26,093 nt of DNA from Sandaracinaceae bacterium. GTDB lineage: Bacteria; Myxococcota_A; Polyangia; Polyangiales; Sandaracinaceae. Under the pieces are notes generated by a model. The model saw only the letters and a list, made by a program, of their open reading frames with translations. It was not told the origin of the DNA and did not search any database. Below, one piece after another: positions 15,897-23,273 of this stretch. The DNA is taken from NCBI GenBank assembly GCA_025056955.1, contig JANWYL010000007.1:1-26093 (forward strand). Direction: 5' to 3'. A program made the position numbers and the translations under genes. How positions within the stretch are numbered: the first letter of the stretch is position 1; each line of letters starts with the position of its first letter.

Positions 15897-16912
15897 GCGG
15901 ATCTTTCGTTTTTGTTGTCACAAATCCATCGAGCAACCGATTTGCCAAGGCAGAAGTGGGCGTGCGCTACCCCGAATTGCGCTTTGCGTACTCCCGTCCT
16001 GGGCTTTTGACCTGGAAGTGCGAAAAGGCCTCCCCTGAATTTGGAGCCAATCTCGTTTTTGCTCGTGTCTCTGGTCAATCGATTGGGCTTTTTGAGTCCA
16101 TAGAAGAGGCCATTGAAGAGGCCCGCAAACGCTTTCCAGAGGCAACGTGCGCTCATGTTTTTCCAAGGGATCCCCACAACCAAGAAGCCTGGGCGGAAAG
16201 CGAGCGGCTCGCGCAGTTGGTTCAAGCGCAAGGCCTGCGAATTGGCTGCGCCCAGGGCCAAGAACTCGTGCTTGACTTTGTTGTGGCCCCAAAGGAACCC
16301 CTCTTTGTTGGCTGTCATCGCCATTTTCCCTTTCGCTGGGCTTGTCCCGGAGGTTTGCCTCGTTTTTCCCTGCCCGAAGCGGCACCATCGCGTGGATACC
16401 TCAAGCTCAAAGAAGCGCTTCTTTGGAGCGGGATTGAGCCTCGGCCTGGCGAAATCGCGATTGAACTTGGCGCAAGCCCAGGTGGGAGCAGCTGGGCGTG
16501 GTTGGAAATGGGCCTTGAGCTTTGGGCATTTGATCCAGCCCCACTTGATCCAAGGCTTTGCGCCTTTTCGAAGCAACTCGGAGGTCGCTTGCACTTTTTT
16601 CAGGAAGCATGCGGCGCCATCCGTCGCGCCCATCTTCCGCGAAAGGCTCACTACCTCGCCTCTGACCTCAATCTCGCTCCCCAAGTGGCCATGCGCTATG
16701 TCCTGCGGACGGCATCCCACTTTCGAAGCTTCCGCGCCCTCTTTGTGACCCTCAAAATCAACGATGACCTTGTGCTCAAAGCCCTCCCCTCGATCATCGA
16801 ATCTTTGCGGGGCATGGCTTTCGGCCTTGGCTTGGAGCATGTTCGGGCCACCCATCTCCCAAGCCACGGCCGGGAAATCCTGGCAGTGGCCTTAAGAAAA
16901 GACAAGCCTTGA
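15893..16912 (+). CDS. RlmM-like FtsJ-fold RNA 2'-O-methyltransferase
   Basis: A 339-residue SAM-dependent methyltransferase of the FtsJ/RrmJ fold. The closest known layout is RlmM, which methylates the ribose of a 23S rRNA cytidine. An N-terminal region (1-160) corresponds to the RNA-binding part. The catalytic domain opens with RGYLKLKEAL (168-176) and the SAM motif IELGASPGG (190-198). The K-D-K-E catalytic tetrad is plausibly Lys171 or Lys173, Asp258 (ASDLN), Lys288 (VTLKIND) and Glu328. The ATG at 15893 overlaps the hemY stop (ATGA), which decides the start although the frame is open 100 bp further upstream. RlmM was defined in gammaproteobacteria, so this may have a different target. 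Confidence 0.8.
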   Translation: MSGSFVFVVTNPSSNRFAKAEVGVRYPELRFAYSRPGLLTWKCEKASPEFGANLVFARVSGQSIGLFESIEEAIEEARKRFPEATCAHVFPRDPHNQEAWAESERLAQLVQAQGLRIGCAQGQELVLDFVVAPKEPLFVGCHRHFPFRWACPGGLPRFSLPEAAPSRGYLKLKEALLWSGIEPRPGEIAIELGASPGGSSWAWLEMGLELWAFDPAPLDPRLCAFSKQLGGRLHFFQEACGAIRRAHLPRKAHYLASDLNLAPQVAMRYVLRTASHFRSFRALFVTLKINDDLVLKALPSIIESLRGMAFGLGLEHVRATHLPSHGREILAVALRKDKP

Positions 16913-16922
16913 TGGGCCCATC
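16911..16922. repeat. Perfect 12-bp palindrome between convergent genes
   Basis: GATGGGCCCATC is self-complementary and sits at the 3' junction of the RlmM-like gene and the convergent gene ending at 16924. No T-run follows on either strand, so it is not a typical terminator. Confidence 0.3.
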
Positions 16923-16923
16923 G

Positions 16924-17619
16924 CTAGGCCATGTGAATCTGAAGAATGGCTGGCCTTAAAAGCAACGCCATTTCCTCATACTCGCAAAAGAGAGCGGCTT
17001 CGATGCCAATTGAGCCATCCTTGAGCCGCTTGGTCCAAGCAAAGGTCGGGTCAACGCCAGCAAGCTCAGGGCGCTCAGGAGGCGGCCTCCAAGAAGTGCC
17101 AAGGTATTCGCTCGATTGAAGCATGTCGGCCAAGCCCTCTTCGTCGACAAAAGCCGACGCCACAGTGTTGTGAAATAGCGGAAGCTCGTTGAGGGTTTGC
17201 ACTGCCATCGAAACATCATCGAGCTCGACTACCTTGGCATAGCGCATTTGGCGAAGCGCTTCTTGGGTTTTGGCGGCTTCTTCAATCACAAAACGCATCT
17301 CGCCGCGCTTGACCCGCTCCAATGTGCCCAAGGCCACAACCGACTCCTCCATCGCCTCCTTGAGAAGGTCGAGATCCCCATCTTCAAAAATTGAACGAAA
17401 GTCAACTGCAAGATCTTCTGGGAGCAAAATGTAAGCATCCTCATCGGAAAGGTGGTAGGGGGGAAGGACTGGGAGATACGAGGGAGGTTGCCCCTTTTCG
17501 ATGCTTCGCCTTAATCGGGCAAGTTCTTCTTTTTCGGCTTGGAGAAGGACGAGGGGAACCCCTTCGATCTGCTCTACCCATTTTTCTGCTGGGGGAAGGT
17601 TCAAGGTCTCAAGCGGCAT
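16924..17619 (-). CDS. Unrecognised acidic cytoplasmic protein
   Basis: A 231-residue protein that I do not recognise. It is acidic, with a helical first half: about 12-50 charged, then SDEDAYILLPEDLAVDFRS and LLKEAMEESVVALGTLERV. A central segment VVELDDVSMAVQTLNELP follows. The C-terminal part contains WRPPPERPELAGVDPTFAWTKRL and ends LLLRPAILQIHMA. There is no signal peptide, membrane segment or catalytic motif. I chose the ATG at 17619 because GGAGGG lies 7 bases upstream; an ATG at 17667 would add 16 residues but has only a weak site. It is transcribed divergently from the methyltransferase gene at 17703 and converges on the RlmM-like gene with an 11-bp gap. Confidence 0.72.
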   Translation of the reverse strand: MPLETLNLPPAEKWVEQIEGVPLVLLQAEKEELARLRRSIEKGQPPSYLPVLPPYHLSDEDAYILLPEDLAVDFRSIFEDGDLDLLKEAMEESVVALGTLERVKRGEMRFVIEEAAKTQEALRQMRYAKVVELDDVSMAVQTLNELPLFHNTVASAFVDEEGLADMLQSSEYLGTSWRPPPERPELAGVDPTFAWTKRLKDGSIGIEAALFCEYEEMALLLRPAILQIHMA

Positions 17620-17687
17620 GGCTTGACCCTCCACGAAAATGGAGGTCCAAGTCAAAAAATCCACCATGCCCTTTTTTCTGAGCTGGC

Positions 17688-17693
17688 TATACT
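17688..17693 (+). promoter_or_regulatory. Possible -10 box (TATACT) just upstream of a methyltransferase start
   Basis: TATACT lies 9 bases before the ATG at 17703. Transcription starting about 7 bases downstream would give a nearly leaderless mRNA, which would fit the absence of a ribosome site. No good -35 element is seen at the expected distance, so support is weak. Confidence 0.25.
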
Positions 17694-17702
17694 GTGCAAC
17701 CA

Positions 17703-18587
17703 ATGGCTTCACGCCGCTTTGAAGGTTCAACCACCTCGGATTCGACCAACAAAGGCCAAAAAGCAGAGCGCCTCGATGCCCTTCTTGGCATGGAGTGGTT
17801 TCCAGATTACTTCGCCTACGCACCAGGAGCGCTTGCCTTGCGCGAGTGTGTGCGCTTGGCAGCCATGCAAGGGATTGAGCTCCCCGAGCCCATTCTCGAT
17901 GTGGGCTGTGGCGATGGGATTTTCGCGCGCCTTTGTTATCCCGATCGCCAGGTTTGGGGCATCGACATCAACCCGACCGAAATCCGAAGGGCCCAATCGA
18001 CGGCTGCTTACTCAACCCTGATTTGCGGAAATATCGTGACTTGTGACCTCCCCAAGTCCTATTTTCGAAGTGCGATTGCCAACTGTTCCCTTGAGCACGT
18101 GCCTGATTTGCACGGAGCCCTTCGGACCATCCATCAGGCCTTGGTTCAAGGAGCACCCTTCGTTTTGATAGTGCCCACCCCTACTTGGACCCAGGAGCTG
18201 GTTGTGCCCAAGCTCCTTGAGGGGCTGGGGCTCTCAACCCTTGCGCGCACTTACCGCGATGCCCTCGATCGGGTGTTTTTTCACGTACATCTTTACGATG
18301 CGCCGAAGTGGCGTTCAATCCTCGAAGAAGCTGGCTTTGAGGTCGAGTCCGTAAAGGGCATCGTTTCAAAGGGTGTGACTGCTGCTTTCGACCTTTTGCT
18401 CTACCCAAGTGCGATTGGCTGGCTGATCAAACAGCTGACTGGTCGATGGACCCTGCTTCCAGGTTTGCGGCGCGGTCTTGCGCCGCTTTTTTGGGCATTG
18501 ATCCATGCGACAGTTGCCCGTTTTGAGGAAAGCGATCCGTCTCGAGATCACGCTGGCGAATTCGTTATCTGTGCCCGAAAGCGCTAA
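17703..18587 (+). CDS. Class I SAM-dependent methyltransferase
   Basis: A 294-residue methyltransferase of the Methyltransf_11 type. SAM motif I is LDVGCGDG (65-72), the acidic loop is VWGIDIN (84-90), and post-motif segments are SLEHVPD and FVLIVPTP. The C-terminal third (about 215-280) is hydrophobic and amphipathic (FDLLLYPSAIGWLIKQL, RRGLAPLFWALIHATVA), suggesting contact with membrane or lipid substrate. The substrate is unknown. A GTG three codons upstream (17694) is an alternative start. It is followed, 30 bp later, by a second methyltransferase gene and then a membrane glycosyltransferase gene, consistent with a lipid or glycan modification cassette. Confidence 0.85.
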   Translation: MASRRFEGSTTSDSTNKGQKAERLDALLGMEWFPDYFAYAPGALALRECVRLAAMQGIELPEPILDVGCGDGIFARLCYPDRQVWGIDINPTEIRRAQSTAAYSTLICGNIVTCDLPKSYFRSAIANCSLEHVPDLHGALRTIHQALVQGAPFVLIVPTPTWTQELVVPKLLEGLGLSTLARTYRDALDRVFFHVHLYDAPKWRSILEEAGFEVESVKGIVSKGVTAAFDLLLYPSAIGWLIKQLTGRWTLLPGLRRGLAPLFWALIHATVARFEESDPSRDHAGEFVICARKR

Positions 18588-18591
18588 ACTA

Positions 18592-18608
18592 AATCAGGTC
18601 TTCTGATT
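18592..18608 (+). repeat. Small hairpin between the two methyltransferase genes
   Basis: AATCAG and CTGATT form a perfect 6-bp stem with a 5-base loop in the 30-bp gap between the genes. There is no T-run, so it is more likely an mRNA processing or stability element, or chance, than a terminator. Confidence 0.25.
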
Positions 18609-18617
18609 CAAACGAGC

Positions 18618-19280
18618 ATGTCCTTGTTTCGCACTCCCTACTTCATCAACCACGATCGGCGCGAACGTTTTCCTTGGTCCCTCTACCACCGCCCCCTCCA
18701 AGTCGGCTTTCGGCGGATCATCGGAGCGGCCAAAGAACGCCTCCGTCGCACGCCCCGGGTGCTTGTCGTGGGCTGCGGGCTTGAGCCCATTTTTCCAGGA
18801 GTCGATGCGATTTTTTACGGCTGTGACATCGATCCTTATGCCATTGAGGCCTGCCGCAAGCGTTATCCGGGGATGGCAGAGCGCTTGGCGATTTGCCCTC
18901 ACCCTTATGCCCTTCCAGAGGAGGAAGCTTTTCGAAATCCCTTCGACGTGGTCTTGGCCAAGGAAGTGATCGAACATGTGGAAGATCCCGAGCGCTGGGC
19001 TCGGCTCTTGGCTGAGCGTGTCGCTCCGAGGGGTTCGCTTGCGCTTTCGACACCGAATTATGGGCCCGAGTCGACACTTGGCCTGATCGAGCGCACGGCA
19101 CTCGAATGGATTGCGCGTTTCGACGGCTACAGCCGCCGCCACATCCATCTTTCCAAGTTCGACCGCAAGCGCTTGGCAAGCCTTGACTTGGGTCCAGAGA
19201 TGGAGCTCATCGAAATCGATATCCCCTGGACCCGATGGACCCTCCTTGGACATTGGCGCCGTCTTGGCCCATCGACCTGA
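18618..19280 (+). CDS. Class I SAM-dependent methyltransferase (Methyltransf_23-like)
   Basis: A 220-residue methyltransferase. SAM motif I is VLVVGCGLEP (48-57), the acidic loop is YGCDIDPYA (about 67-75), and the strand-4/5 segments are FDVVLAKEVIEHVEDPERW and GSLALSTPNYGP. It ends with YSRRHIHLSKFDRKRL, which resembles small-molecule or lipid-linked sugar methyltransferases of surface-glycan clusters; the substrate is unknown. Its stop (19278-19280) lies 8 bp before the GTG of the membrane glycosyltransferase gene, whose ribosome site overlaps this stop. The two are therefore translationally coupled. Confidence 0.85.
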   Translation: MSLFRTPYFINHDRRERFPWSLYHRPLQVGFRRIIGAAKERLRRTPRVLVVGCGLEPIFPGVDAIFYGCDIDPYAIEACRKRYPGMAERLAICPHPYALPEEEAFRNPFDVVLAKEVIEHVEDPERWARLLAERVAPRGSLALSTPNYGPESTLGLIERTALEWIARFDGYSRRHIHLSKFDRKRLASLDLGPEMELIEIDIPWTRWTLLGHWRRLGPST

Positions 19281-19287
19281 GGAAGCT

Positions 19288-21186
19288 GTGCTTCTTTGCG
19301 CTTTGAGCGCTTGGGTTTTTTTGGCCGCTTCTTGTTTTGCCCTGAGCTTCTGCGGGCGAGGCGCAGAAAGCCAAGCGGAAAAGCTTTTGGCCACTTCGAT
19401 TGTTGGAATTGGAATGATCGAAACAGTGATCTTTGGCCTTGGATGGGCTGGCTTTCTTGAGCGCAATTGGATTGCGCTTTGTGGATTTGTGCTTGGGCTT
19501 TTTGCAATTGTCTCTGCGTTTTCCAATTTGAATCGTGCTCGGGGCACCGCGCTTTGGTCTGCTTTCACTGCCATGGTCCGGGCACCTTTCGCCCTTGCCT
19601 CTGCCTTGCTCAAGCTGCGAAGCCCTGCGCTTTTGACCTATCTTTGGACCATTGGCCTTGGGCTTTGGACGGCGTGGCTTGCCTACCTTGCTCCATCGGG
19701 ATCTTGGGATGGGATTTGGTACCACGAGCCCATGGTGGGCTTTGCCCTTCAATACCGAGGCTTTCAAAGAGTCCCCTTGCCCTCAAATCTCGAGATGATC
19801 AATGGCTATCCCCGGGGCGCTGAGAACCTCATGATTTGGGCAGTGGCCCTCCTTGACCGCCGCCTAATCGATGCTGTCCCAAGCCTTGCCTTTGCGATGG
19901 CAGGACTTGCTGTTTACGTTCTCGCACGGCGTCATGGTGCAAGCCTTGCTGGCAGTGTTGGCGCCTCCGCCGTGGCTTTGACAATTCCCGGCGCTGCCCT
20001 GCAGCTCAGAAGCACCTACGTGGACCTTGTGGTCTTGGCTGCAATCTTGGCATCGCTCGCCTTTGCAACGCGCCCACACCTACGAGCAATTGACGTCTGG
20101 CTTTCCATGATCTCGCTTGCATGGCTCGCTTCGGTCAAGGCCAATGGCCTTTTTTTTGCGGTTTTAATTGGGACTTGGCTCTTTTTTCGAATCGTGCGAA
20201 TGGCTTTTCGAAAGCCGTCTTTTGCGTGGCCCCTTTTTGGTGCATTCGTTTTTGGGCTTTTGTTTTTTGCCCTTTTTGCGTTGCCGACTTACCTCCGAAA
20301 CCTATTGCTTCACTCAAATCCATTTTGGCCTTTGCGTTTTGAATTCTTCGGTTTTAAGTTTGAGGGGCCAATCGACGCGGGTCATATGCAAAGGGGGTGG
20401 GACTACATCAAAAACGAGCTTTTTGGCCCACCCCACTTTGGCGAGGACTACCATGACACAGGGCAGCATGCGTATGGCTATGGGCTGCCATTTGTCGCTT
20501 TGCCGATTTTTGTGATTGCTTTTTTCGCTTTGCTCGAAAGGCTTTTTGTGCGTGAGGAGGGAAATCCCATCCGCCACCCTCATGGCTTGTTTTTTTCTTT
20601 GTTGATTGGCGCGCTTGTCCAAGCCACTTCGCCTGGTCACCATTGGGCCCGCTTTAGCCTTGCTTTCCCTGCGATCGTTTTGGTTATCGTCGCCTCATGG
20701 CTTGGGCGACCAGGCCGCCAGCGCTTTGAAGAAGCTGCTTTTTCAAGCATGGCCCTTCTCAATGCGCTGCTCCTTCTTTGGGCTCGCCCTGGTTGGGACG
20801 TAACAATTAAGCAAGGAATTGAGCTTGCTCTTATGCCCCCCTCCCAGCGCCGCTTGGCGGAAACGAGCCTTTGCCTCCTTCCTCCGCAAACCCGCCAAGC
20901 GCTCGAAGAAGAGATCGGTCCAGGCGATGTCGTGGCATTTAGCGAGGACATTGGCTTTATTGGCAACCTTTGGAATGAGCAATTTTCCAATCGTGTGCTC
21001 TTTGTTCCATTTCGCTCCTCGAGCAATTTTCTCAGCGAGCTCGACCGCGTGAATGCAAAGTGGGTGTGTGTTCGTTCTGGAAGCATTCATGCGGCGGCTC
21101 TTTTGGCTTCTTCCCAATGGGTCCGTCTTGGGCCTGCGGCCTTTGCAGACGAGATCTACGCACGCCGGAAAAAAAATTCGCCTTGA
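19288..21186 (+). CDS. GT-C type polytopic membrane glycosyltransferase (GT39/ArnT-like)
   Basis: A 632-residue inner-membrane protein with about 11-13 hydrophobic helices. It has the features of GT-C enzymes that move sugars from polyprenyl-phosphate donors to acceptors on the periplasmic side. An Asp-containing first periplasmic loop (GSWDGIWYHEPMVGFAL, about 137-153) provides the likely catalytic acid, and LPTYLRNLLLHSNPFWP (about 332) is the characteristic later loop motif. A soluble C-terminal region (about 510-632) includes GDVVAFSEDIGFIG. I chose the GTG at 19288 because GAGGA stands 4 bases before it and overlaps the previous gene's stop; longer in-frame extensions would run through the methyltransferase gene. 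Acceptor and donor are unknown. Confidence 0.82.
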   Translation: MLLCALSAWVFLAASCFALSFCGRGAESQAEKLLATSIVGIGMIETVIFGLGWAGFLERNWIALCGFVLGLFAIVSAFSNLNRARGTALWSAFTAMVRAPFALASALLKLRSPALLTYLWTIGLGLWTAWLAYLAPSGSWDGIWYHEPMVGFALQYRGFQRVPLPSNLEMINGYPRGAENLMIWAVALLDRRLIDAVPSLAFAMAGLAVYVLARRHGASLAGSVGASAVALTIPGAALQLRSTYVDLVVLAAILASLAFATRPHLRAIDVWLSMISLAWLASVKANGLFFAVLIGTWLFFRIVRMAFRKPSFAWPLFGAFVFGLLFFALFALPTYLRNLLLHSNPFWPLRFEFFGFKFEGPIDAGHMQRGWDYIKNELFGPPHFGEDYHDTGQHAYGYGLPFVALPIFVIAFFALLERLFVREEGNPIRHPHGLFFSLLIGALVQATSPGHHWARFSLAFPAIVLVIVASWLGRPGRQRFEEAAFSSMALLNALLLLWARPGWDVTIKQGIELALMPPSQRRLAETSLCLLPPQTRQALEEEIGPGDVVAFSEDIGFIGNLWNEQFSNRVLFVPFRSSSNFLSELDRVNAKWVCVRSGSIHAAALLASSQWVRLGPAAFADEIYARRKKNSP

Positions 21187-21225
21187 CCCTTGCATCGTTT
21201 GGTTGTCTGCTCCAGGTGTAAAGCC

Positions 21226-22338
21226 ATGTCCAAGCGCAATCCTTCAAAGAAAAAAACGAAGGACGCTTTGGTTGCCTCTAAAGAAGCCCTCGCTTTGCGC
21301 AATGGGCCCCATCAAGAAGTCCTCGAGCCCAGCGAGGAAAGAGACTGGAATGAAGCTTCAGCTGAGCTTTCGGATGAGGAGCTTTCGGACGAAGAAATCG
21401 CGAGCAGCTTGGATGGCATCGATGGGTTCGAGGAAGTGGAGGTCCCGTCTTCTTCGACAGCAATTGTGAAAAGTGAGGAGGACGGCTCGTCCATCGATCC
21501 TTTGCAAGCCTATATCCGCGACATTCAACGCTACCCCTTGCTTACGCCTGAGGAAATGCAGGCCTTGGCCATCCGCTACGCCACAACGGGAGACATCGAA
21601 GCCGCTCGAAAGCTCGTCACATCAAATCTCCGTCTTGTCGTAAAAATCGCGTATGATTACCGGCGGGCCTACCGAAACATCCTCGACCTCATCCAAGAGG
21701 GGAATATCGGCCTCATGCAAGCCGTAAAACGCTATGACCCAAGCCGAGGTGTCAAGCTTTCAAGCTACGCAGCATGGTGGATCAGGGCCTACATATTGCG
21801 GTTTATTCTCAACAATTGGCGCCTTGTAAAAATCGGAACCACCCAAGCCCAACGCAAGCTCTTTTTCAACCTCAAGAAAGAAAAAAACAGGCTGGCCGCA
21901 ATGGGGATTGAGCCAACTGCCGAGCTCATTGCCGCAAACCTCGATGTTCCAACGGAAGAAGTGATTGCAATGGATCGGCGCCTTTCGGGCTCTGAGCTTT
22001 TGCTTGACGTGCCTGTATCAACTAACGTCGAAGGCAAGCCAACCATGCGCGTTGATGCCCTGCCATCGGGTGATCGCTCGATCGACGAGTCGCTGGCCCA
22101 TGGCGAAATTCACGAAATCATTTCGCAAAAGCTCCACGAATTTGGTAAAACGCTCACAGGTAAAGACGCAATTATTTTCCACGAACGGCTGATTGCAGAG
22201 GAGCCAAAAACCCTCCAGGAACTTGGAGATCGCTTTGGGATTAGTCGCGAGCGGGTTCGTCAAATCGAAAAGCGCCTTCAGGATCGAATCCGCTCTTTCC
22301 TCGAAGCCCACATTGAAAAGTCTGCCTTGATTCCCTAG
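21226..22338 (+). CDS. RNA polymerase sigma factor, sigma-32 (RpoH) type
   Basis: A sigma-70 family factor, 370 residues, against about 285 for E. coli RpoH. Region 1.2/2 begins at 91 (DPLQAYIRDIQRYPLLTPEE). Region 2.2 is DLIQEGNIGLMQAVKRY (154-170), followed by the region 2.3/2.4 promoter-melting helix. QRKLFFNLKK (209-218) matches the RpoH box, favouring a heat-shock-type sigma. Region 4.2 is LQELGDRFGISRERVRQIEKR (330-350). The first 90 residues are an extra extension: basic for about 12 residues, then strongly acidic with two copies of LSDEE. The ATG at 21226 has AGGTG upstream. Deltaproteobacteria often carry several RpoH paralogues with developmental or stress roles, so I give no gene symbol. 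Confidence 0.9.
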   Translation: MSKRNPSKKKTKDALVASKEALALRNGPHQEVLEPSEERDWNEASAELSDEELSDEEIASSLDGIDGFEEVEVPSSSTAIVKSEEDGSSIDPLQAYIRDIQRYPLLTPEEMQALAIRYATTGDIEAARKLVTSNLRLVVKIAYDYRRAYRNILDLIQEGNIGLMQAVKRYDPSRGVKLSSYAAWWIRAYILRFILNNWRLVKIGTTQAQRKLFFNLKKEKNRLAAMGIEPTAELIAANLDVPTEEVIAMDRRLSGSELLLDVPVSTNVEGKPTMRVDALPSGDRSIDESLAHGEIHEIISQKLHEFGKTLTGKDAIIFHERLIAEEPKTLQELGDRFGISRERVRQIEKRLQDRIRSFLEAHIEKSALIP

Positions 22339-22346
22339 AAAAGGCC

Positions 22347-23168
22347 TTACTCCTCTGCCTTGGCCTTTCCCCAGAGGGCATCGAGCTCAGAGGGGCTTAA
22401 TGAAGTAAGGTCCATGCCTTGCTCTTTGGCTTTTTGCTCGACGCGCTCGACTCGCTTGGAAAAGCGAGAAATGGCTTGGCGCAAGGCAGATTCTGGATCG
22501 ATTTCGGCCCAACGGGCCCAATTGACAATTGCAAAAATGAGATCGCCAAGCTCTTTTTCCATGAGCTCTTTGTTGTTTTGCTTCGAAGCTTCATCGAGCT
22601 CAGCGAGCTCTTCATCGATTTTCGACCGGACCTCTTGCTGAGAACACCAATCAAAACCCAAGCGAGCCGCCTTTTCACTGATTCTCCAGGCGCGAAGAAG
22701 AGCGGGCATGGCTTGGGGAACTCCGCTCAAAATGCCCTTTTCTTTGGATTTGCGTCGCTCCCAAGCTTCAAGAACTTCTTTGGAGTTTGCATAAAACTCT
22801 GAACCAAAAACGTGAGGGTGTCTTTTGATGAGTTTTTGAGAGATTGCCGCAATCACATCATCGATGGCAAAAGCCCCCTCTTTACGCGCAAGCTCTGCCT
22901 GAAAAACAATTTGAAGCAAAAGATCGCCGAGCTCCTCACAGAGGGCCTGGAGATCACCGCGATCGATGGCTTCGGCCACTTCATGGGCCTCCTCGAGCAC
23001 GTAAGGCCTAAGCGTGCGAAAGCTTTGCTCCCGGTCCCATGGGCATCCACCAGGCCCAAGCAAGCGTTGCATGATCGCAACAAGATGAGGCAGGGTTTCG
23101 CCCTTTTGGGCATGAAGAGGATGGATGGGAGGAATCAGTTCCTCAAAGCGGTTAGGAGTCATGGGCAT
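22347..23168 (-). CDS. mazG: Nucleoside triphosphate pyrophosphohydrolase MazG
   Basis: Hydrolyses (d)NTPs to monophosphates and pyrophosphate; involved in nucleotide-pool cleaning and stringent-response modulation. The 273 residues hold two MazG domains: GCPWDREQSF (41-50) with EEAHEVAEAI (59-68) and EELGDLL (78-84), then a second with GFDWCSQ (171-177), EELAELDEA (186-194) and EKELGDLIFAIVNWAR (204-219). Both metal-binding ExxE...ExxD sets look intact. The start is uncertain: ATGs at 23162, 23168 and 23186 all lack a clear ribosome site. The gene converges on the sigma factor gene with an 8-bp gap and is divergent from the receiver-kinase gene. Confidence 0.92.
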   Translation of the reverse strand: MPMTPNRFEELIPPIHPLHAQKGETLPHLVAIMQRLLGPGGCPWDREQSFRTLRPYVLEEAHEVAEAIDRGDLQALCEELGDLLLQIVFQAELARKEGAFAIDDVIAAISQKLIKRHPHVFGSEFYANSKEVLEAWERRKSKEKGILSGVPQAMPALLRAWRISEKAARLGFDWCSQQEVRSKIDEELAELDEASKQNNKELMEKELGDLIFAIVNWARWAEIDPESALRQAISRFSKRVERVEQKAKEQGMDLTSLSPSELDALWGKAKAEE

Positions 23169-23273
23169 GGGATGAGTCAAGTTCATTTGAATGTCGAGCA
23201 CGATCAACCCGCCCACTTCAAATTCCAATATTTTTGAGCAAGACAATTTAAAAAAATCAGCTATTCAAAAAAC

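Noticed and set aside
15716..16867. Open minus-strand frame of 383 codons opposite the RlmM-like gene
   Set aside because: The product has no recognisable domains and the opposite strand carries SAM-fold motifs; it is a codon-bias shadow.
17620..17823. Longer starts of the acidic minus-strand protein
   Set aside because: The ATG at 17619 has the strongest ribosome site, and the longest version would run over the divergent methyltransferase start.
19111..19287. N-terminal extension of the GT-C gene into the methyltransferase
   Set aside because: The GTG at 19288 has a well-spaced ribosome site and gives a natural hydrophobic N-terminus; the extension translates the preceding gene out of frame.
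18594..19613. Open minus-strand frame of 339 codons opposite the second methyltransferase
   Set aside because: Low-complexity basic translation; the plus strand encodes a convincing methyltransferase and GT-C protein.
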